56,406 nucleotides of DNA from Actinomycetota bacterium (lineage in GTDB: Bacteria; Actinomycetota; Actinomycetes; Actinomycetales; Dermatophilaceae). The notes beneath the pieces were generated by a model. That model had not been told where the DNA came from. It saw only the letters and a list, made by a program, of their open reading frames with translations, and searched no databases. Each line of letters begins with the position of its first letter. Position 1 is the first letter of the stretch. Of this stretch, positions 47,907 to 56,278 are shown one piece after another. The translations under genes and the position numbers were made by a program. The DNA lies in NCBI GenBank assembly GCA_020161815.1, contig JAIUOP010000019.1:1-56406 (forward strand), written 5' to 3'.

Positions 47907-48356
47907 ATGCGCAAGGTCACCGCTCACCTGTTCAGCTCGGTCGACGGCGTCGTCGAGAACCCCGGCACCTTCCAGTTCGGGGCCTTCGGCGCGGAGGAGG
48001 GCGCCATGATGGGCGCCGCCCTGGCGCCGGTCACCGTCACCGGCCCCCTTGCCTGGGAGAACTCCACCGTCATCGAGGGCGACCTGCTCGACTTCGTCCG
48101 TGGGCTCAAGGAGGGGGATGGTGGTGACATCTCGGTCAACGGCATCTCGGTGATCCGTCAGCTCCTCGAGGCGGGCCTGCTCGACACGCTCACCCTCACC
48201 ATTCACCCTGCTGCGGCCGGTCAGGGGAAGCGGCTCTTCGACGGAGCGACCGAGCCCTTCCGCCTCGAGCTCGTCGACAGCCAGGTCACCCCGGTCGGCA
48301 ACGCGATCCTCACCTACGCCAAGAAGGACGTGCGGATCCTCGGTCGCGACTCCTGA
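47907..48356 (+). CDS. Dihydrofolate reductase family (RibD_C-like) protein with apparent in-frame deletion
   Basis: A 149-residue protein starting MRKVTAHLFSSVDGVVENPGTFQFGAF and ending SVIRQLLEAGLLDTLTLTIHPAAAGQGKRLFDG, clear hallmarks of the YaaB/RibD_C-type family of about 185 residues. The expected middle section (a GRxTY-type strand and the segment before LTGPLxWxNST) is missing: MMGAALAPVT is followed directly by VTGPLAWENSTVIEGD. I infer an in-frame loss of roughly 35-40 residues, which may abolish cofactor binding. Confidence 0.75.
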   Translation: MRKVTAHLFSSVDGVVENPGTFQFGAFGAEEGAMMGAALAPVTVTGPLAWENSTVIEGDLLDFVRGLKEGDGGDISVNGISVIRQLLEAGLLDTLTLTIHPAAAGQGKRLFDGATEPFRLELVDSQVTPVGNAILTYAKKDVRILGRDS

Positions 48357-48788
48357 TCAGCGAGCGGGGGAGACAGGGGAGAGGGGGCGGCCGGTGGCCG
48401 CGTCGATGACCTCGCGCGCTCCCAGCGGCTCCGCCAGCTGGACGTCGAGGGTTCGGGTGGCGCCGAAGCCGATCGGCAGGCTGCTCGCCGGGGTGTCGCG
48501 CGGTGTGGCGGTGACCGAGATGGTGACGGTCTCAGCACTCTCACGGACGGACGCGGCATACGCGACACTGCCCGGACGCATGTCGGAGGCCGACGGCGCG
48601 ACGATGAGGCCGAGAGTGCGGCCGTCCGCGCTGAGCACATAGGGACCGATCGGCTGCAGGCCCGGGTCCGGGGCGATGATCGTGGCGGCCATCGCTGTGG
48701 GACGCGAGCTGCGCCAGCCCCAGATCGTGAAAACGGTCAGCGCCACTGCCCCGAGAGCTGTCCACCACGCCCAACGCCGCCTGTTCAT
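48357..48788 (-). CDS. Hypothetical membrane-anchored protein
   Basis: A 143-residue protein with one N-terminal transmembrane helix after MNRRRW (about 7-24) and an extracytoplasmic beta-rich domain ([39 protein letters not shown]...). No recognised domain. The stop directly abuts the stop of the convergent gene. ATG 48788 has an AAGAG site; the longer open frame upstream is unsupported. Confidence 0.6.
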   Translation of the reverse strand: MNRRRWAWWTALGAVALTVFTIWGWRSSRPTAMAATIIAPDPGLQPIGPYVLSADGRTLGLIVAPSASDMRPGSVAYAASVRESAETVTISVTATPRDTPASSLPIGFGATRTLDVQLAEPLGAREVIDAATGRPLSPVSPAR

Positions 48789-48836
48789 GGCTCTTCGATC
48801 CGTGACGGTGCCGGTTCGTTCCCTTCGGTGTGGTGG

Positions 48837-48858
48837 TCGTGGGGCCAGGACCCCACGA
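48837..48858 (-). terminator. Hairpin after pdxY
   Basis: TCGTGGGG/CCCCACGA arms with a 6-nt loop, 14 bp past the pdxY stop on the minus strand. Confidence 0.5.
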
Positions 48859-48872
48859 ACCCACATCGAAGC

Positions 48873-49727
48873 TCAGCGGACGCGCGTGACCTCGAACTGC
48901 ATCCGCGGGTGCGCGATCTCCTCCTGGCTCTGCACGAGCTGCAGCTCGCGCCGACCGGAGTCCAGGGTGCGCTTGACCAGGTCCCAGACCGACGAGGCCG
49001 TGCGCCCGAGCGCCTCGGCCGGGTCGCCGGTCTGCAGCAGGTGCGTGGTGAAGAGCGCCGCCGTGACGTCCCCGGAGCCGTTGACCTTGATCGGCAGGTG
49101 CTCGGTGCGCACGATCCAGGCCCCCTCACCGTGGACCGCCAGCATCTCGATGGTGTCGGCGGGCCGGTCCGGCTGGAGCACGGACGTGACGAGGACCGTC
49201 GACGGTCCCATCTCGCGCGCGCGGTCCACCGACGCCAGCGTCGACTCGAGGTCGGCCGACTCGGTCTCGGTGAGGAAGCCGAGCTCGAACTGGTTCGGGG
49301 TGATCAGGTCGGCCTGCGGGACCACACGTTCACGCAGCAGCACCGGGATGTCGGGATGGACGAAGCATCCGGACTTGGCGTTGCCCATGACCGGGTCGCA
49401 CGCGTAGATCGCCGCAGGGTTGGCCGCCTTGACCCGAGCGACGGCGTCGAGGATGACGTCACCGATCTGGGTGCCGCCCTGGTAGCCCGAGAGCACCGCG
49501 TCGATCTCCGGCATCGCCTCGCGCTCCTCGATGCCGGTGATCACCTCGCGCACGTCATCGGCGGCGAGCAGCGGCCCGCGCCACGCGCCGTAGCCCGTGT
49601 GGTTGCTGAAGTGGACGGTGTGGACCGGCCAGACCTCGACCCCGAGGCGCTGCATGGGGAAGACTGCCGCCGAGTTCCCGACGTGGCCGTAGGCGACGGA
49701 GGACTGGATGGACAGGATCGTGGTCAC
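48873..49727 (-). CDS. pdxY: Pyridoxal kinase PdxY
   Basis: Phosphorylates pyridoxal in the B6 salvage pathway. The 284-residue PfkB/ribokinase-fold enzyme has [26 protein letters not shown] at the N-terminus, [22 protein letters not shown] and the anion-hole/catalytic [12 protein letters not shown]. It starts at GTG 49727 with CATACT 6 nt upstream, divergent from proA. Confidence 0.95.
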   Translation of the reverse strand: MTTILSIQSSVAYGHVGNSAAVFPMQRLGVEVWPVHTVHFSNHTGYGAWRGPLLAADDVREVITGIEEREAMPEIDAVLSGYQGGTQIGDVILDAVARVKAANPAAIYACDPVMGNAKSGCFVHPDIPVLLRERVVPQADLITPNQFELGFLTETESADLESTLASVDRAREMGPSTVLVTSVLQPDRPADTIEMLAVHGEGAWIVRTEHLPIKVNGSGDVTAALFTTHLLQTGDPAEALGRTASSVWDLVKRTLDSGRRELQLVQSQEEIAHPRMQFEVTRVR

Positions 49728-49733
49728 CGATCA

Positions 49734-49760
49734 AGTATGCCGTCCACGTCGCCTTACGCT
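49734..49760. promoter_or_regulatory. Divergent -10 boxes for pdxY and proA
   Basis: On the minus strand, CATACT (49739-49734) is 6 nt from GTG 49727. On the plus strand, TACGCT (49755-49760) is 6 nt from ATG 49767. Only 39 bp separates the two genes, so both mRNAs must be essentially leaderless. Confidence 0.55.
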
Positions 49761-49766
49761 GGTCGC

Positions 49767-51074
49767 ATGCCTGAGGCCCCCACGACGGAACGCACCGCCG
49801 GGATCGACCCTGCCGACCGCGAGCAGGTGACGCGCCTGGCGCGTGCCGCGCGCGAGGCCTCGCTGGTCCTCGCCCAGCTCAACCGTGCGGACAAGGACCG
49901 GGCGCTGCGCTCCCTGGCCGACGCCCTCGATGCCGCGACCGCGCGGATCGTCGCGGCGAATGCGCAGGACCTGCAGCGGGGGCGCGACGGGGGCATGGCC
50001 GACGGCCTCCTCGACCGGCTCCGCCTCGACGCCGACCGGGTGGCGGCGGTGGCCCAGGCCATGCGCGACGTGGCGGCTCTGCCCGACCCCGTCGGTGAGG
50101 TGGTCCGTGGCTCCACTCTGGCCAACGGCCTCCAGATCCGCCAGGTCCGCGTCCCCATGGGCGTCGTGGGCATGATCTACGAGGCCCGGCCCAATGTCAC
50201 CGTCGATGCCGCCGCCCTGGGGCTGAAGTCCGGCAACGCCGTCATCCTCCGCGGCGGCTCGGCGGCGGCCGGCACCAACGCCGCTCTGGTCGACGTGCTC
50301 CGTGCGGGGCTCGCGGACCTGGGCCTCCCCGAGGACGCGGTCGCCCTCCTCGAGGGTGGCCACGGCGCCGTGCGCGCCCTCATGACCGCCCGCGGCGAGG
50401 TCGACCTGCTCATCCCTCGTGGGGGTGCCGGACTCATCCAGAGCGTCGTCACCGAGTCGACGGTGCCGGTCATCGAGACCGGGATCGGCATCTGCCACGT
50501 CTACGTCGACGCTGCCGCCGACCTGCACAGGGCGCTGGCCATCACGGTCAACTCCAAGACCCACCGACCCAGTGTCTGCAACGCCGCCGAGACCCTGCTC
50601 GTCCACGAGGACGTCGCCGGGACCTTCCTGCCGCAGGCCCTGGCCGCCCTGCACGAGGCCGGAGTCGCGCTCCACCTCGGTGACCGCTCCGAGGTCGTGG
50701 CCCGCGCTGTCGACATCCCCTTCACCCCCGCCACCGACGAGGACTTCTCCACCGAGTGGCACGCGCTCGAGATGAACGTCCGGGTCGTCGACGACCTCGA
50801 CGGGGCGCTGGCCCACATCCGTCGCCACGGCTCGGGCCACACCGAGGCGATCGTCACCGAGGACCGGGCGGCCGCCCGACGGTTCGTCGCCGAGGTCGAC
50901 GCCGCGGCCGTCATGGTGAACGCGAGCACCCGCTTCACCGACGGGGGCGAGTTCGGCTTCGGCGCCGAGATCGGCATCTCGACCCAGAAGCTGCACGCCC
51001 GCGGGCCGATGGCCCTGCCCGAGCTCACGACGACCAAGTGGGTCGTCGAGGGCGACGGTCAGGTGCGCGTCTGA
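49767..51074 (+). CDS. proA: Glutamate-5-semialdehyde dehydrogenase (gamma-glutamyl phosphate reductase)
   Basis: Second step of proline synthesis. The 435-residue aldehyde-dehydrogenase-fold enzyme has [38 protein letters not shown], the catalytic cysteine in [17 protein letters not shown] and [27 protein letters not shown] 49767 follows a -10 box by 6 nt. It overlaps the end of the convergent glycosyltransferase gene by 16 bp. Confidence 0.97.
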   Translation: MPEAPTTERTAGIDPADREQVTRLARAAREASLVLAQLNRADKDRALRSLADALDAATARIVAANAQDLQRGRDGGMADGLLDRLRLDADRVAAVAQAMRDVAALPDPVGEVVRGSTLANGLQIRQVRVPMGVVGMIYEARPNVTVDAAALGLKSGNAVILRGGSAAAGTNAALVDVLRAGLADLGLPEDAVALLEGGHGAVRALMTARGEVDLLIPRGGAGLIQSVVTESTVPVIETGIGICHVYVDAAADLHRALAITVNSKTHRPSVCNAAETLLVHEDVAGTFLPQALAALHEAGVALHLGDRSEVVARAVDIPFTPATDEDFSTEWHALEMNVRVVDDLDGALAHIRRHGSGHTEAIVTEDRAAARRFVAEVDAAAVMVNASTRFTDGGEFGFGAEIGISTQKLHARGPMALPELTTTKWVVEGDGQVRV

Positions 51075-52048
51075 TCCTGGCTCGAGGCGTCCTCGAGCGA
51101 GTCGTGCGCCACCGAGTAGCTCGGCCGGCCCTGCATCACGGCATACATGCGCCCGACGTACTCCCCGAGGATGCCCAGGGCCAGCAGTTGCACGGCACCC
51201 ACGGCTGACACCACGACCACCGTCGAGGTCCACCCCGGGAGGGTGTGGCCGGCGAGTCGCGAGCCCACGGCAAACGTGAGGATCCCCAGCGCTGCGAGGC
51301 CGCCGAGCAGACCCAGCCACGTCGCGAACCGCAGCGGGGCCAGCGAGAAGCCGGTGATCGCGTCGATGGAGAGCCGGAGCATCTTGCTCAGGGGGTACTT
51401 GCTCTCGCCGGCGGCCCGCTCCTCGCGCCGGTAGCCGACCTCGGTGGAGGGGAAGCCGAGCGCCGGGATGACGAACCGGAGCACCCGATGGTGCTCGGGC
51501 AGGGCACGCACCGCGTCCACGGTCGCGCGGGACATGAGCCGGAAGTCGCCGGCATCCAGCGGTGCCTCGACGCCGGAGAGTGCCCGTTGGGTCCGATAGA
51601 ACAGCCCTGCCGTCCACCGCTTGAACCGCGAGTCGGTGCTCCGGTCGGTGCGGACGCCGTAGACGACATCGGCGCCCTCGGCCCGGGCCGCGACGAGCAT
51701 CTGACGGACTGCCTCGGGCGGGTCCTGCAGGTCGGCGTCGAGGGTGGCGATGTAGGCGCCCCGTGCGCGGTCGAGGCCGGCGGTCAGCGCGGCCTGGTGG
51801 CCGGCGTTGGCGCGCAGGCGCACGACGCGCAGCTGGGGCCACTCCCGTCGCAGTCGCTGCAGCACCACGGGGGTGGCGTCGGTGCTCCCGTCGTCGACGG
51901 CCAGAACCTCGTATGCCGTGACCACGCCGTCGGTGAGCATCCCCTCGGTGACCGGACGGAGCCGGTCGACGAGCAGCGGGAGGACCGCCTCCTCGTTGAA
52001 CATCGGGATGACGATGCTCAGGTCGGGGGTGTGGCGGGCGTGGGGCAT
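51059..52048 (-). CDS. GT2 glycosyltransferase (dolichol/polyprenyl-phosphate mannosyltransferase-like)
   Basis: A 329-residue membrane-linked family 2 glycosyltransferase: [27 protein letters not shown] and DADLQDPPE in the catalytic domain, then two C-terminal transmembrane helices ([18 protein letters not shown] and [26 protein letters not shown]), as in GtrB/DPM1-like enzymes. It likely loads a sugar onto a polyprenyl-phosphate carrier. ATG 52048 is 6 nt from a TACGCT -10 box. It overlaps proA by 16 bp at the 3' end. Confidence 0.9.
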   Translation of the reverse strand: MPHARHTPDLSIVIPMFNEEAVLPLLVDRLRPVTEGMLTDGVVTAYEVLAVDDGSTDATPVVLQRLRREWPQLRVVRLRANAGHQAALTAGLDRARGAYIATLDADLQDPPEAVRQMLVAARAEGADVVYGVRTDRSTDSRFKRWTAGLFYRTQRALSGVEAPLDAGDFRLMSRATVDAVRALPEHHRVLRFVIPALGFPSTEVGYRREERAAGESKYPLSKMLRLSIDAITGFSLAPLRFATWLGLLGGLAALGILTFAVGSRLAGHTLPGWTSTVVVVSAVGAVQLLALGILGEYVGRMYAVMQGRPSYSVAHDSLEDASSQDQTRT

Positions 52049-52054
52049 GGGCCA

Positions 52055-52060
52055 AGCGTA
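52055..52060 (-). promoter_or_regulatory. -10 box, leaderless glycosyltransferase gene
   Basis: Minus strand TACGCT (52060-52055), then 6 nt to ATG 52048. Confidence 0.55.
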
Positions 52061-52075
52061 GGGGCCGGGCATGGG

Positions 52076-52133
52076 GGAGGGCCCTCGATGTATGAGATCG
52101 AGGGCCCTCCGTGGCCGGACCCGGGGGTCCGGC
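52076..52133 (-). terminator. Double hairpin ending a minus-strand noncoding transcript
   Basis: Hairpin one: 14-bp perfect arms 52076-52089 and 52097-52110 (7-nt loop). Hairpin two: 9-bp arms 52114-52122 and 52125-52133. No plus-strand gene ends nearby (proA ends 1 kb away), so these probably terminate transcription coming from about 52410 on the minus strand. Confidence 0.55.
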
Positions 52134-52407
52134 GCGCCTCGAGCCGGTCCGTCATCGGGGCACGCCCCTCTGATTGCCACGCGACGGTGGCGTCGACCCC
52201 CGGAGGAGTCGATCTTCGACTCGGGTCGGCGGGCGCGGGGGTGGCTCCACGACGTCGCTCGCGGTGCCGCCGACCCGAGGATCGGTGGCGTCCTTCGGAT
52301 GCCCCGGCAAAGCACCGGGACGCCCGCGAGGATGTCACTCCCGTTTTCCGTCCGACCTGACCCACCCCCGGCCTTGGTTCACACAGGGCTTCTCGGGGTG
52401 GGCTGCG
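52076..52407 (-). ncRNA. Candidate structured noncoding RNA of unknown family
   Basis: About 330 nt without a convincing gene on either strand. It lies between a good minus-strand promoter and a double terminator. Internal secondary structure is dense: a perfect 13-bp stem (52220-52232 with 52267-52279), a 7-bp hairpin (52206-52222), further hairpins at about 52288-52320, and a repeated GACGCCACCG motif. It does not match what I know of tmRNA, RNase P RNA, SRP RNA, 6S RNA or common riboswitches. It could also be a decayed sequence. Confidence 0.4.
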
Positions 52408-52413
52408 CCCCTA

Positions 52414-52442
52414 TTCCTAGTGCGAAAACCGTTGCCGTGCAA
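52414..52442 (-). promoter_or_regulatory. Promoter of the candidate noncoding RNA
   Basis: Minus strand -35 TTGCAC (52442-52437), 17-bp spacer, -10 TAGGAA (52419-52414); predicted start near 52407. Confidence 0.5.
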
Positions 52443-52496
52443 GCCGGTTGGCGTGTCGTCTCAGCGACATCCCGGATCCACCGGGTCCGCACAGGA

Positions 52497-52562
52497 CTGT
52501 CCACAGGACGACCTGCGCAAACGTGTGATGTCCACACCCCTGTGGATGAATTCGGTGGACAA
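52497..52562. promoter_or_regulatory. Cluster of four DnaA-box-like 9-mers
   Basis: CTGTCCACA (52497-52505), ATGTCCACA (52528-52536), and on the minus strand TCATCCACA (52541-52549) and TTGTCCACC (52554-52562). Each differs at one position from TTGTCCACA or TTATCCACA. They lie between the divergent promoters of the candidate RNA and the nadD operon. They could be DnaA sites or inverted sites of another regulator. The rest of 52134-52609 holds nothing else I can name. Confidence 0.5.
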
Positions 52563-52597
52563 CGCCGTCACATCGTGGACGGTGGCCCCGGGCCCGG

Positions 52598-52603
52598 TAG
52601 GCT
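52598..52603 (+). promoter_or_regulatory. -10 box of the nadD operon
   Basis: TAGGCT, 6 nt, then ATG 52610; predicted leaderless. Confidence 0.55.
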
Positions 52604-52609
52604 GACGCC

Positions 52610-52822
52610 ATGTCGATGAACGCCCTGGTCGCCCTCGTTGCCGAGGAGGGTGGGCACGAAGCCCTGCCCATGCCCCCCCTGTCCTACGGGCTGATCGCCC
52701 TCGTCCTCTTCGCCCTCCTGCTGGGCGTGACCTGGACCTTCCGCAACAACCACCAGAAGCACGTTCCGCCGGCGGAGGGCCACGGCCACGGCGAGTCCGG
52801 CGCGGTCGAGCGCCATCACTGA
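52610..52822 (+). CDS. Small single-span membrane protein with His-rich tail
   Basis: A 70-residue protein with one transmembrane helix (about 25-43, [19 protein letters not shown]) and a cytoplasmic or external His/Gly-rich tail ([23 protein letters not shown]). Short proteins of this layout are conserved directly upstream of nadD in many actinobacteria; the function is unknown and the His tail suggests metal affinity. ATG 52610 is 6 nt from a -10 box. Confidence 0.75.
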   Translation: MSMNALVALVAEEGGHEALPMPPLSYGLIALVLFALLLGVTWTFRNNHQKHVPPAEGHGHGESGAVERHH

Positions 52823-53438
52823 GCGCCGGCGCCGCCTCGGCGTCATGGGCGGCACCTTCGACCCGATCCACCACGGGCACCTCGTGGCGGCCTCGGAGGT
52901 GCAGAGCCTGTTCGACCTCGACGAGGTCGTCTTCGTCCCCACGGGGCAGCCGTGGCAGAAGGAGGGCCGTGAGGTCGCTCCGGCCGAGCACCGCTACCTC
53001 ATGACCGTCGTCGCGACCGCCTCGAACCCGCACTTCACCGTCAGCCGGGTGGACATCGACCGGGACGGCAAGACGTACACGATCGACACCTTGCGCGACC
53101 TGCACCTCGCCTACCCGGACTGGGAGCTGTTCTTCATCACCGGTGCCGACGCCCTGGCCCAGATCCTGTCGTGGAAGGACGCCGACGAGCTCTTCGACCT
53201 GGCCCAGTTCATCGGCGTGACACGGCCGGGCTACGAACTGTCCGAGGCCGGCCTGCCCGCCGACCGAGTGCACCTCCAGGAGGTGCCGGCGATGGCGATC
53301 TCCTCGACCGACTGCCGGGAGCGTGTGCGTTCCGGAGAACCGGTCTGGTACCTCGTCCCGGACGGTGTCGTCCAGTACATCAACAAGCACCAGCTCTACT
53401 CCCGCCCCGCACAGGAGGACCCCCGTGCCCGCGACTGA
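52815..53438 (+). CDS. nadD: Nicotinate-nucleotide adenylyltransferase
   Basis: Adenylates nicotinate mononucleotide in NAD synthesis. It has the nucleotidyltransferase motif [22 protein letters not shown] and the C-terminal [28 protein letters not shown]. The first ATG (52845) would start at MGGTFDP and remove the first beta strand (RLGV) that the family needs. The only in-frame alternative before it is ATC 52815 ([15 protein letters not shown]), which overlaps the upstream TGA. I give 52815 as the likely biological start, with low certainty; standard annotation would use 52845. Overlaps rsfS by 14 bp. Confidence 0.85.
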   Translation: MTERRRRLGVMGGTFDPIHHGHLVAASEVQSLFDLDEVVFVPTGQPWQKEGREVAPAEHRYLMTVVATASNPHFTVSRVDIDRDGKTYTIDTLRDLHLAYPDWELFFITGADALAQILSWKDADELFDLAQFIGVTRPGYELSEAGLPADRVHLQEVPAMAISSTDCRERVRSGEPVWYLVPDGVVQYINKHQLYSRPAQEDPRARD

Positions 53439-53805
53439 CCGTTCCCTCGAGCTCGCCCGCGCCGCCGCCGCGGCCGCCGCGGACAAGCTGGCCACGACGA
53501 TCGTCGGCATCGACGTCTCGGAGCACCTCGCCCTCACCGACGTCTTCGTCATCGTCTCGGCCGAGACCGAGCGCCAGGTCGGCGCCCTCGTCGACGAGAT
53601 CGAGGACGTCCTGCGCGACCTCAAGGCCAAGCCGCTGCGCCGCGAGGGCCAGCGCGACGGCCGGTGGGTCCTCATCGACTTCGGCGACATCGTCGTCCAC
53701 GTCCAGCACGACGAGGAGCGCTCCTTCTACGAGCTCGAGCGGCTGTGGAAGGACTGCCCGGCGATCGACCTCGGCGCCGTCGGCACCGAGCAGGGCGGTC
53801 GGTGA
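53425..53805 (+). CDS. rsfS: Ribosome silencing factor RsfS
   Basis: Binds L14 and prevents 30S-50S joining under starvation. The 126-residue DUF143/Iojap protein has [32 protein letters not shown] and [31 protein letters not shown] 53425 has AGGAGG 6 nt upstream. Located between nadD and the histidine phosphatase, the standard actinobacterial order. Confidence 0.96.
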   Translation: MPATDRSLELARAAAAAAADKLATTIVGIDVSEHLALTDVFVIVSAETERQVGALVDEIEDVLRDLKAKPLRREGQRDGRWVLIDFGDIVVHVQHDEERSFYELERLWKDCPAIDLGAVGTEQGGR

Positions 53806-54482
53806 GCACGCGCTGGATGGCCGCGCCTGCCGGCGTTGGTCGTCGCCGGATCGTCATCCTGCGTCACGGTGAGACCACCCACAACGCCGCCGGCATCTGG
53901 CAGGGACAGCTCGACTCCGATTTGTCGGAGCGTGGCGTCGCGCAGGCTCGCGCTGCCGGCCCGGCCGTCATGGCGCTGCGGCCCACCCGGATCGTCTCCT
54001 CCGACCTGACCCGAGCGGCGCGCACGGCCGCCATGGTGGCCGAGGCGGGCGGCATACCGGTCTCCCTGGATGCGCGCTTCCGGGAGATCCACGCGGGGCA
54101 GTGGCAGGGGATGAACAACGAGGAGGTGGCCCGGCTCTTCCCGGAGCAGCGGGCTGCCGTGCTGCGCGGTGAGGACATCAAGCGCGGCATCGACGGGGAG
54201 TCGATGGGCGATGTGCTGGAGCGCGTGCGTGCCGGCCTCGAGGAGCTGATCGCGGGCATGGAGCAGAGGGAGTGCGTCGTCGTGTCCACCCATGGCGCGG
54301 CGGCCCGGGCGGTCGCGGCGGCGCTGCTCGACCTCGACCTGGCCGTCGCGTGGCGGATCCTGGGCAGCTTCGGCAACTGCCACTGGGCCGAGCTGGAGGA
54401 GGGCAAGCACGGCTGGCGGCTGCTCTCCTGGAACGTCTCCGCGGGCGTGGTCGACAGTGTCGAGGGCTCACCGCCGCCCTGA
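53802..54482 (+). CDS. Histidine phosphatase (GpgP-like phosphoglycerate mutase family)
   Basis: A 226-residue branch-1 histidine phosphatase with VILRHGETTHN (phospho-His), SSDLTRAARTA, the acid region FREIHAGQWQGM and VVSTHGAAARAV. In mycobacteria the gene in this position (Rv2419c, GpgP) encodes glucosyl-3-phosphoglycerate phosphatase; the same role here is an inference from position. GTG 53802 overlaps the rsfS stop (GTGA). Confidence 0.9.
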   Translation: MSTRWMAAPAGVGRRRIVILRHGETTHNAAGIWQGQLDSDLSERGVAQARAAGPAVMALRPTRIVSSDLTRAARTAAMVAEAGGIPVSLDARFREIHAGQWQGMNNEEVARLFPEQRAAVLRGEDIKRGIDGESMGDVLERVRAGLEELIAGMEQRECVVVSTHGAAARAVAAALLDLDLAVAWRILGSFGNCHWAELEEGKHGWRLLSWNVSAGVVDSVEGSPPP

Positions 54483-54483
54483 T

Positions 54484-54513
54484 TTGGTGACCGGCGGCGC
54501 CGTCACTTAGAGT
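54484..54513 (+). promoter_or_regulatory. tRNA-Ala promoter
   Basis: TTGGTG (54484-54489), 18-bp spacer, TAGAGT (54508-54513), about 30 bp before the tRNA 5' end. Confidence 0.55.
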
Positions 54514-56200
54514 TACGCAGTCCCGCGAGGGACGTCCCACTCGGGGCTGTAGCGCAGTTGGTAGCGCACCTCCATGGCATGGAGGGGGTCAGGGGTTCGA
54601 ATCCCCTCAGCTCCACAATTTCAGACGTACTAGAACACCTGACATCGGTGGAAGCCGGTGTTGGTGCGAGGGCGGCGAACGGCTCAGCGAGCTTGATCGT
54701 CGCCTTCTCGTCTTCGCTGATCTCGATGCCGTTGGTGAGCGCTTGGTTAGCCAGTCGCTTGCCTTGATCGTCGGTGCGCGCGTACAGGGTCGCGCAGTCA
54801 ACGAGCAGGCTGAGCGCGGTGCTGAGGTGCTTGCGCGAACCCTCGTGCTGATCGTGTTCGCTGGCGAGGCGGCGGTCGATGTCACCAAGCCCTGCCCGGA
54901 TGCGGTCTTGGTGCCGTTTGAGGGTTTCCAGGTCGATGGCGTCGGCGAAGTGCGCGGCGAGCAGCTTGTCGCTCTCGTTCTGGAGTCGTTTGCGGTTCTC
55001 TGTCAGCTCGGCCAGTTCCTGTGAGCGGGAGGCGAGCCGTTCATCGAACGCTGCCTCGACCTGTGCCGCGAGCGCGGCGTACTGCTCTTCGGTGATCGAG
55101 ATGTCTCGGTAGCAGTCCGCGACCAGCTGCTCGGCGATGCCGACTGGCACAGCCCGCCGGGTGCAGTTCTTCCGTTTGGAGGCCCGACCGGAGCACACGT
55201 AGTAGGCGTAACGCACGCCTTGCTTGTTGGCTGGGTAGTCCAGTTGCATCCGTGACCCGCACTGGCCGCAGAACAGGGAGCCTTTCAGGTAGTGGTCGTG
55301 CGTGCGGCGGCGCTCGTCCGCGATCTTGCGGGAGTCGAGTAGCCGTTGGACTTGCTGCCAGGTCTCAACGTCGACCAGTGGCTCGTGAGTGCCCGACTGC
55401 TCGGCTCCCTTGTAGCGCACGATGCCGATGTAGTACGGGTTGCGCAGCATCGAGAAGAACGTGGAACGGCCGACCGGCCCGGACGGACGCTTCGGCGTGG
55501 GTACGGTGGTGAGTCCGCGCGCGGTGGTCTCGGCGAGCAGACTGACGACGGTGTGCTCGCCGGTTGCGTACTGCTCGAACACCCACCGCACCAGCGGGGC
55601 GCGCTCGGCGTCGATCTCGACGGTGCGGTACTCGCGGCCTTGCTCGTCGCGCTTGCGGACGTTGAGGTAGCCGATCGGTGCTCGCATCGGGGTGCCGCCG
55701 GTCTCGAACTTTTGGTTCAAGCCCTTGCTGACCTCGGATGCGAGGTTCTTGGAGTAGAACTCCGCGATGGACGACATGATGCCGTGCAGCAACATCCCCG
55801 AGGGCGTCTCGTCGATGTTCTCCGTCGCAGACACCAAGGTCACCCCGGCTTCGACCAGACGACGGTGAATCTCCACATCGTCCAGTCGGTTGCGGGCGAG
55901 ACGGTCGACCTTGTGGACGATGCAGTAGGTGACTTGATGCGTGGCGATGTACTCCAGCATCCGTTGCAGGTCTGGCCGGTCAGCTGAGCGGGCGGACTCT
56001 CCTGCATCCACGAACTCGGCGACGATGCGTGCGCCGAGGTCTTCGGCCTTGCGCGCGTTCGCCTGGCGTTGGGCAGGGATGGAGAACCCCTCGTCACGAC
56101 CCCCCTTGGTCGCCTGCTCCTTGGTCGAGACACGTTGATACGTCACCGCTGTCAGAAGCGGTGACGTATCCGTGTCATCCATCGGCATTGTCAGAGTCAT
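54503..56200 (-). CDS. Large serine recombinase (integrase)
   Basis: A 565-residue site-specific recombinase: resolvase domain with catalytic Ser25 in TYQRVSTKEQ and KVDRLARNRLDD; a recombinase domain (GYLNVRKRDEQGRE..., FFSMLRNPYYIGIVRYKG); a zinc ribbon with Cys311, 314, 336 and 346; and a coiled coil (about 375-455). ATG 56200 follows AAGGAGGCC. The last 37 residues (about 529-565, ELRGFEPLTPSMPWRCATNCATAPS...) are encoded antisense to tRNA-Ala and its upstream region. The native end probably lies at the attachment junction. Codon use is less GC-biased than the chromosome. The rest of the element is outside the window or was lost. Confidence 0.92.
   Translation of the reverse strand: MTLTMPMDDTDTSPLLTAVTYQRVSTKEQATKGGRDEGFSIPAQRQANARKAEDLGARIVAEFVDAGESARSADRPDLQRMLEYIATHQVTYCIVHKVDRLARNRLDDVEIHRRLVEAGVTLVSATENIDETPSGMLLHGIMSSIAEFYSKNLASEVSKGLNQKFETGGTPMRAPIGYLNVRKRDEQGREYRTVEIDAERAPLVRWVFEQYATGEHTVVSLLAETTARGLTTVPTPKRPSGPVGRSTFFSMLRNPYYIGIVRYKGAEQSGTHEPLVDVETWQQVQRLLDSRKIADERRRTHDHYLKGSLFCGQCGSRMQLDYPANKQGVRYAYYVCSGRASKRKNCTRRAVPVGIAEQLVADCYRDISITEEQYAALAAQVEAAFDERLASRSQELAELTENRKRLQNESDKLLAAHFADAIDLETLKRHQDRIRAGLGDIDRRLASEHDQHEGSRKHLSTALSLLVDCATLYARTDDQGKRLANQALTNGIEISEDEKATIKLAEPFAALAPTPASTDVRCSSTSEIVELRGFEPLTPSMPWRCATNCATAPSGTSLAGLRNSK
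54543..54615 (+). tRNA. tRNA-Ala (anticodon GGC)
   Basis: A 73-nt cloverleaf. The acceptor arm GGGGCTG/CAGCTCC contains the alanine identity pair G3-U70. The D arm is followed by anticodon stem CCTCC/GGAGG with loop ATGGCAT (anticodon GGC). The T arm is AGGGG-TTCGAAT-CCCCT, with discriminator A54615. No CCA is encoded. A serine integrase gene abuts its 3' end in antisense, marking it as the integration site. Confidence 0.96.
54608..54640. other. Probable attachment junction (att) of the integrase element
   Basis: The boundary between tRNA-Ala and integrase-specific DNA must lie at or near the tRNA 3' end, because the tRNA is intact and the integrase frame changes from family-like to tRNA-antisense sequence here. 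The exact core cannot be set without the other junction. Confidence 0.45.
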
Positions 56201-56278
56201 GGTGGCCTCCTTGCTCGCCCGACGAGTGGGCGTCCGTCGTGTTTTCGGTGCTGTGTCGATCACCGATGCGACGCTGCT

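Noticed and set aside
52140..52420. Known RNA such as tmRNA, RNase P, SRP or a c-di-AMP riboswitch
   Set aside because: None of the conserved cores I know for these families could be found on either strand.
52497..52562. Chromosomal origin of replication
   Set aside because: Only four imperfect boxes, no AT-rich tract and no dnaA, dnaN, rpmH or gyrase genes nearby.
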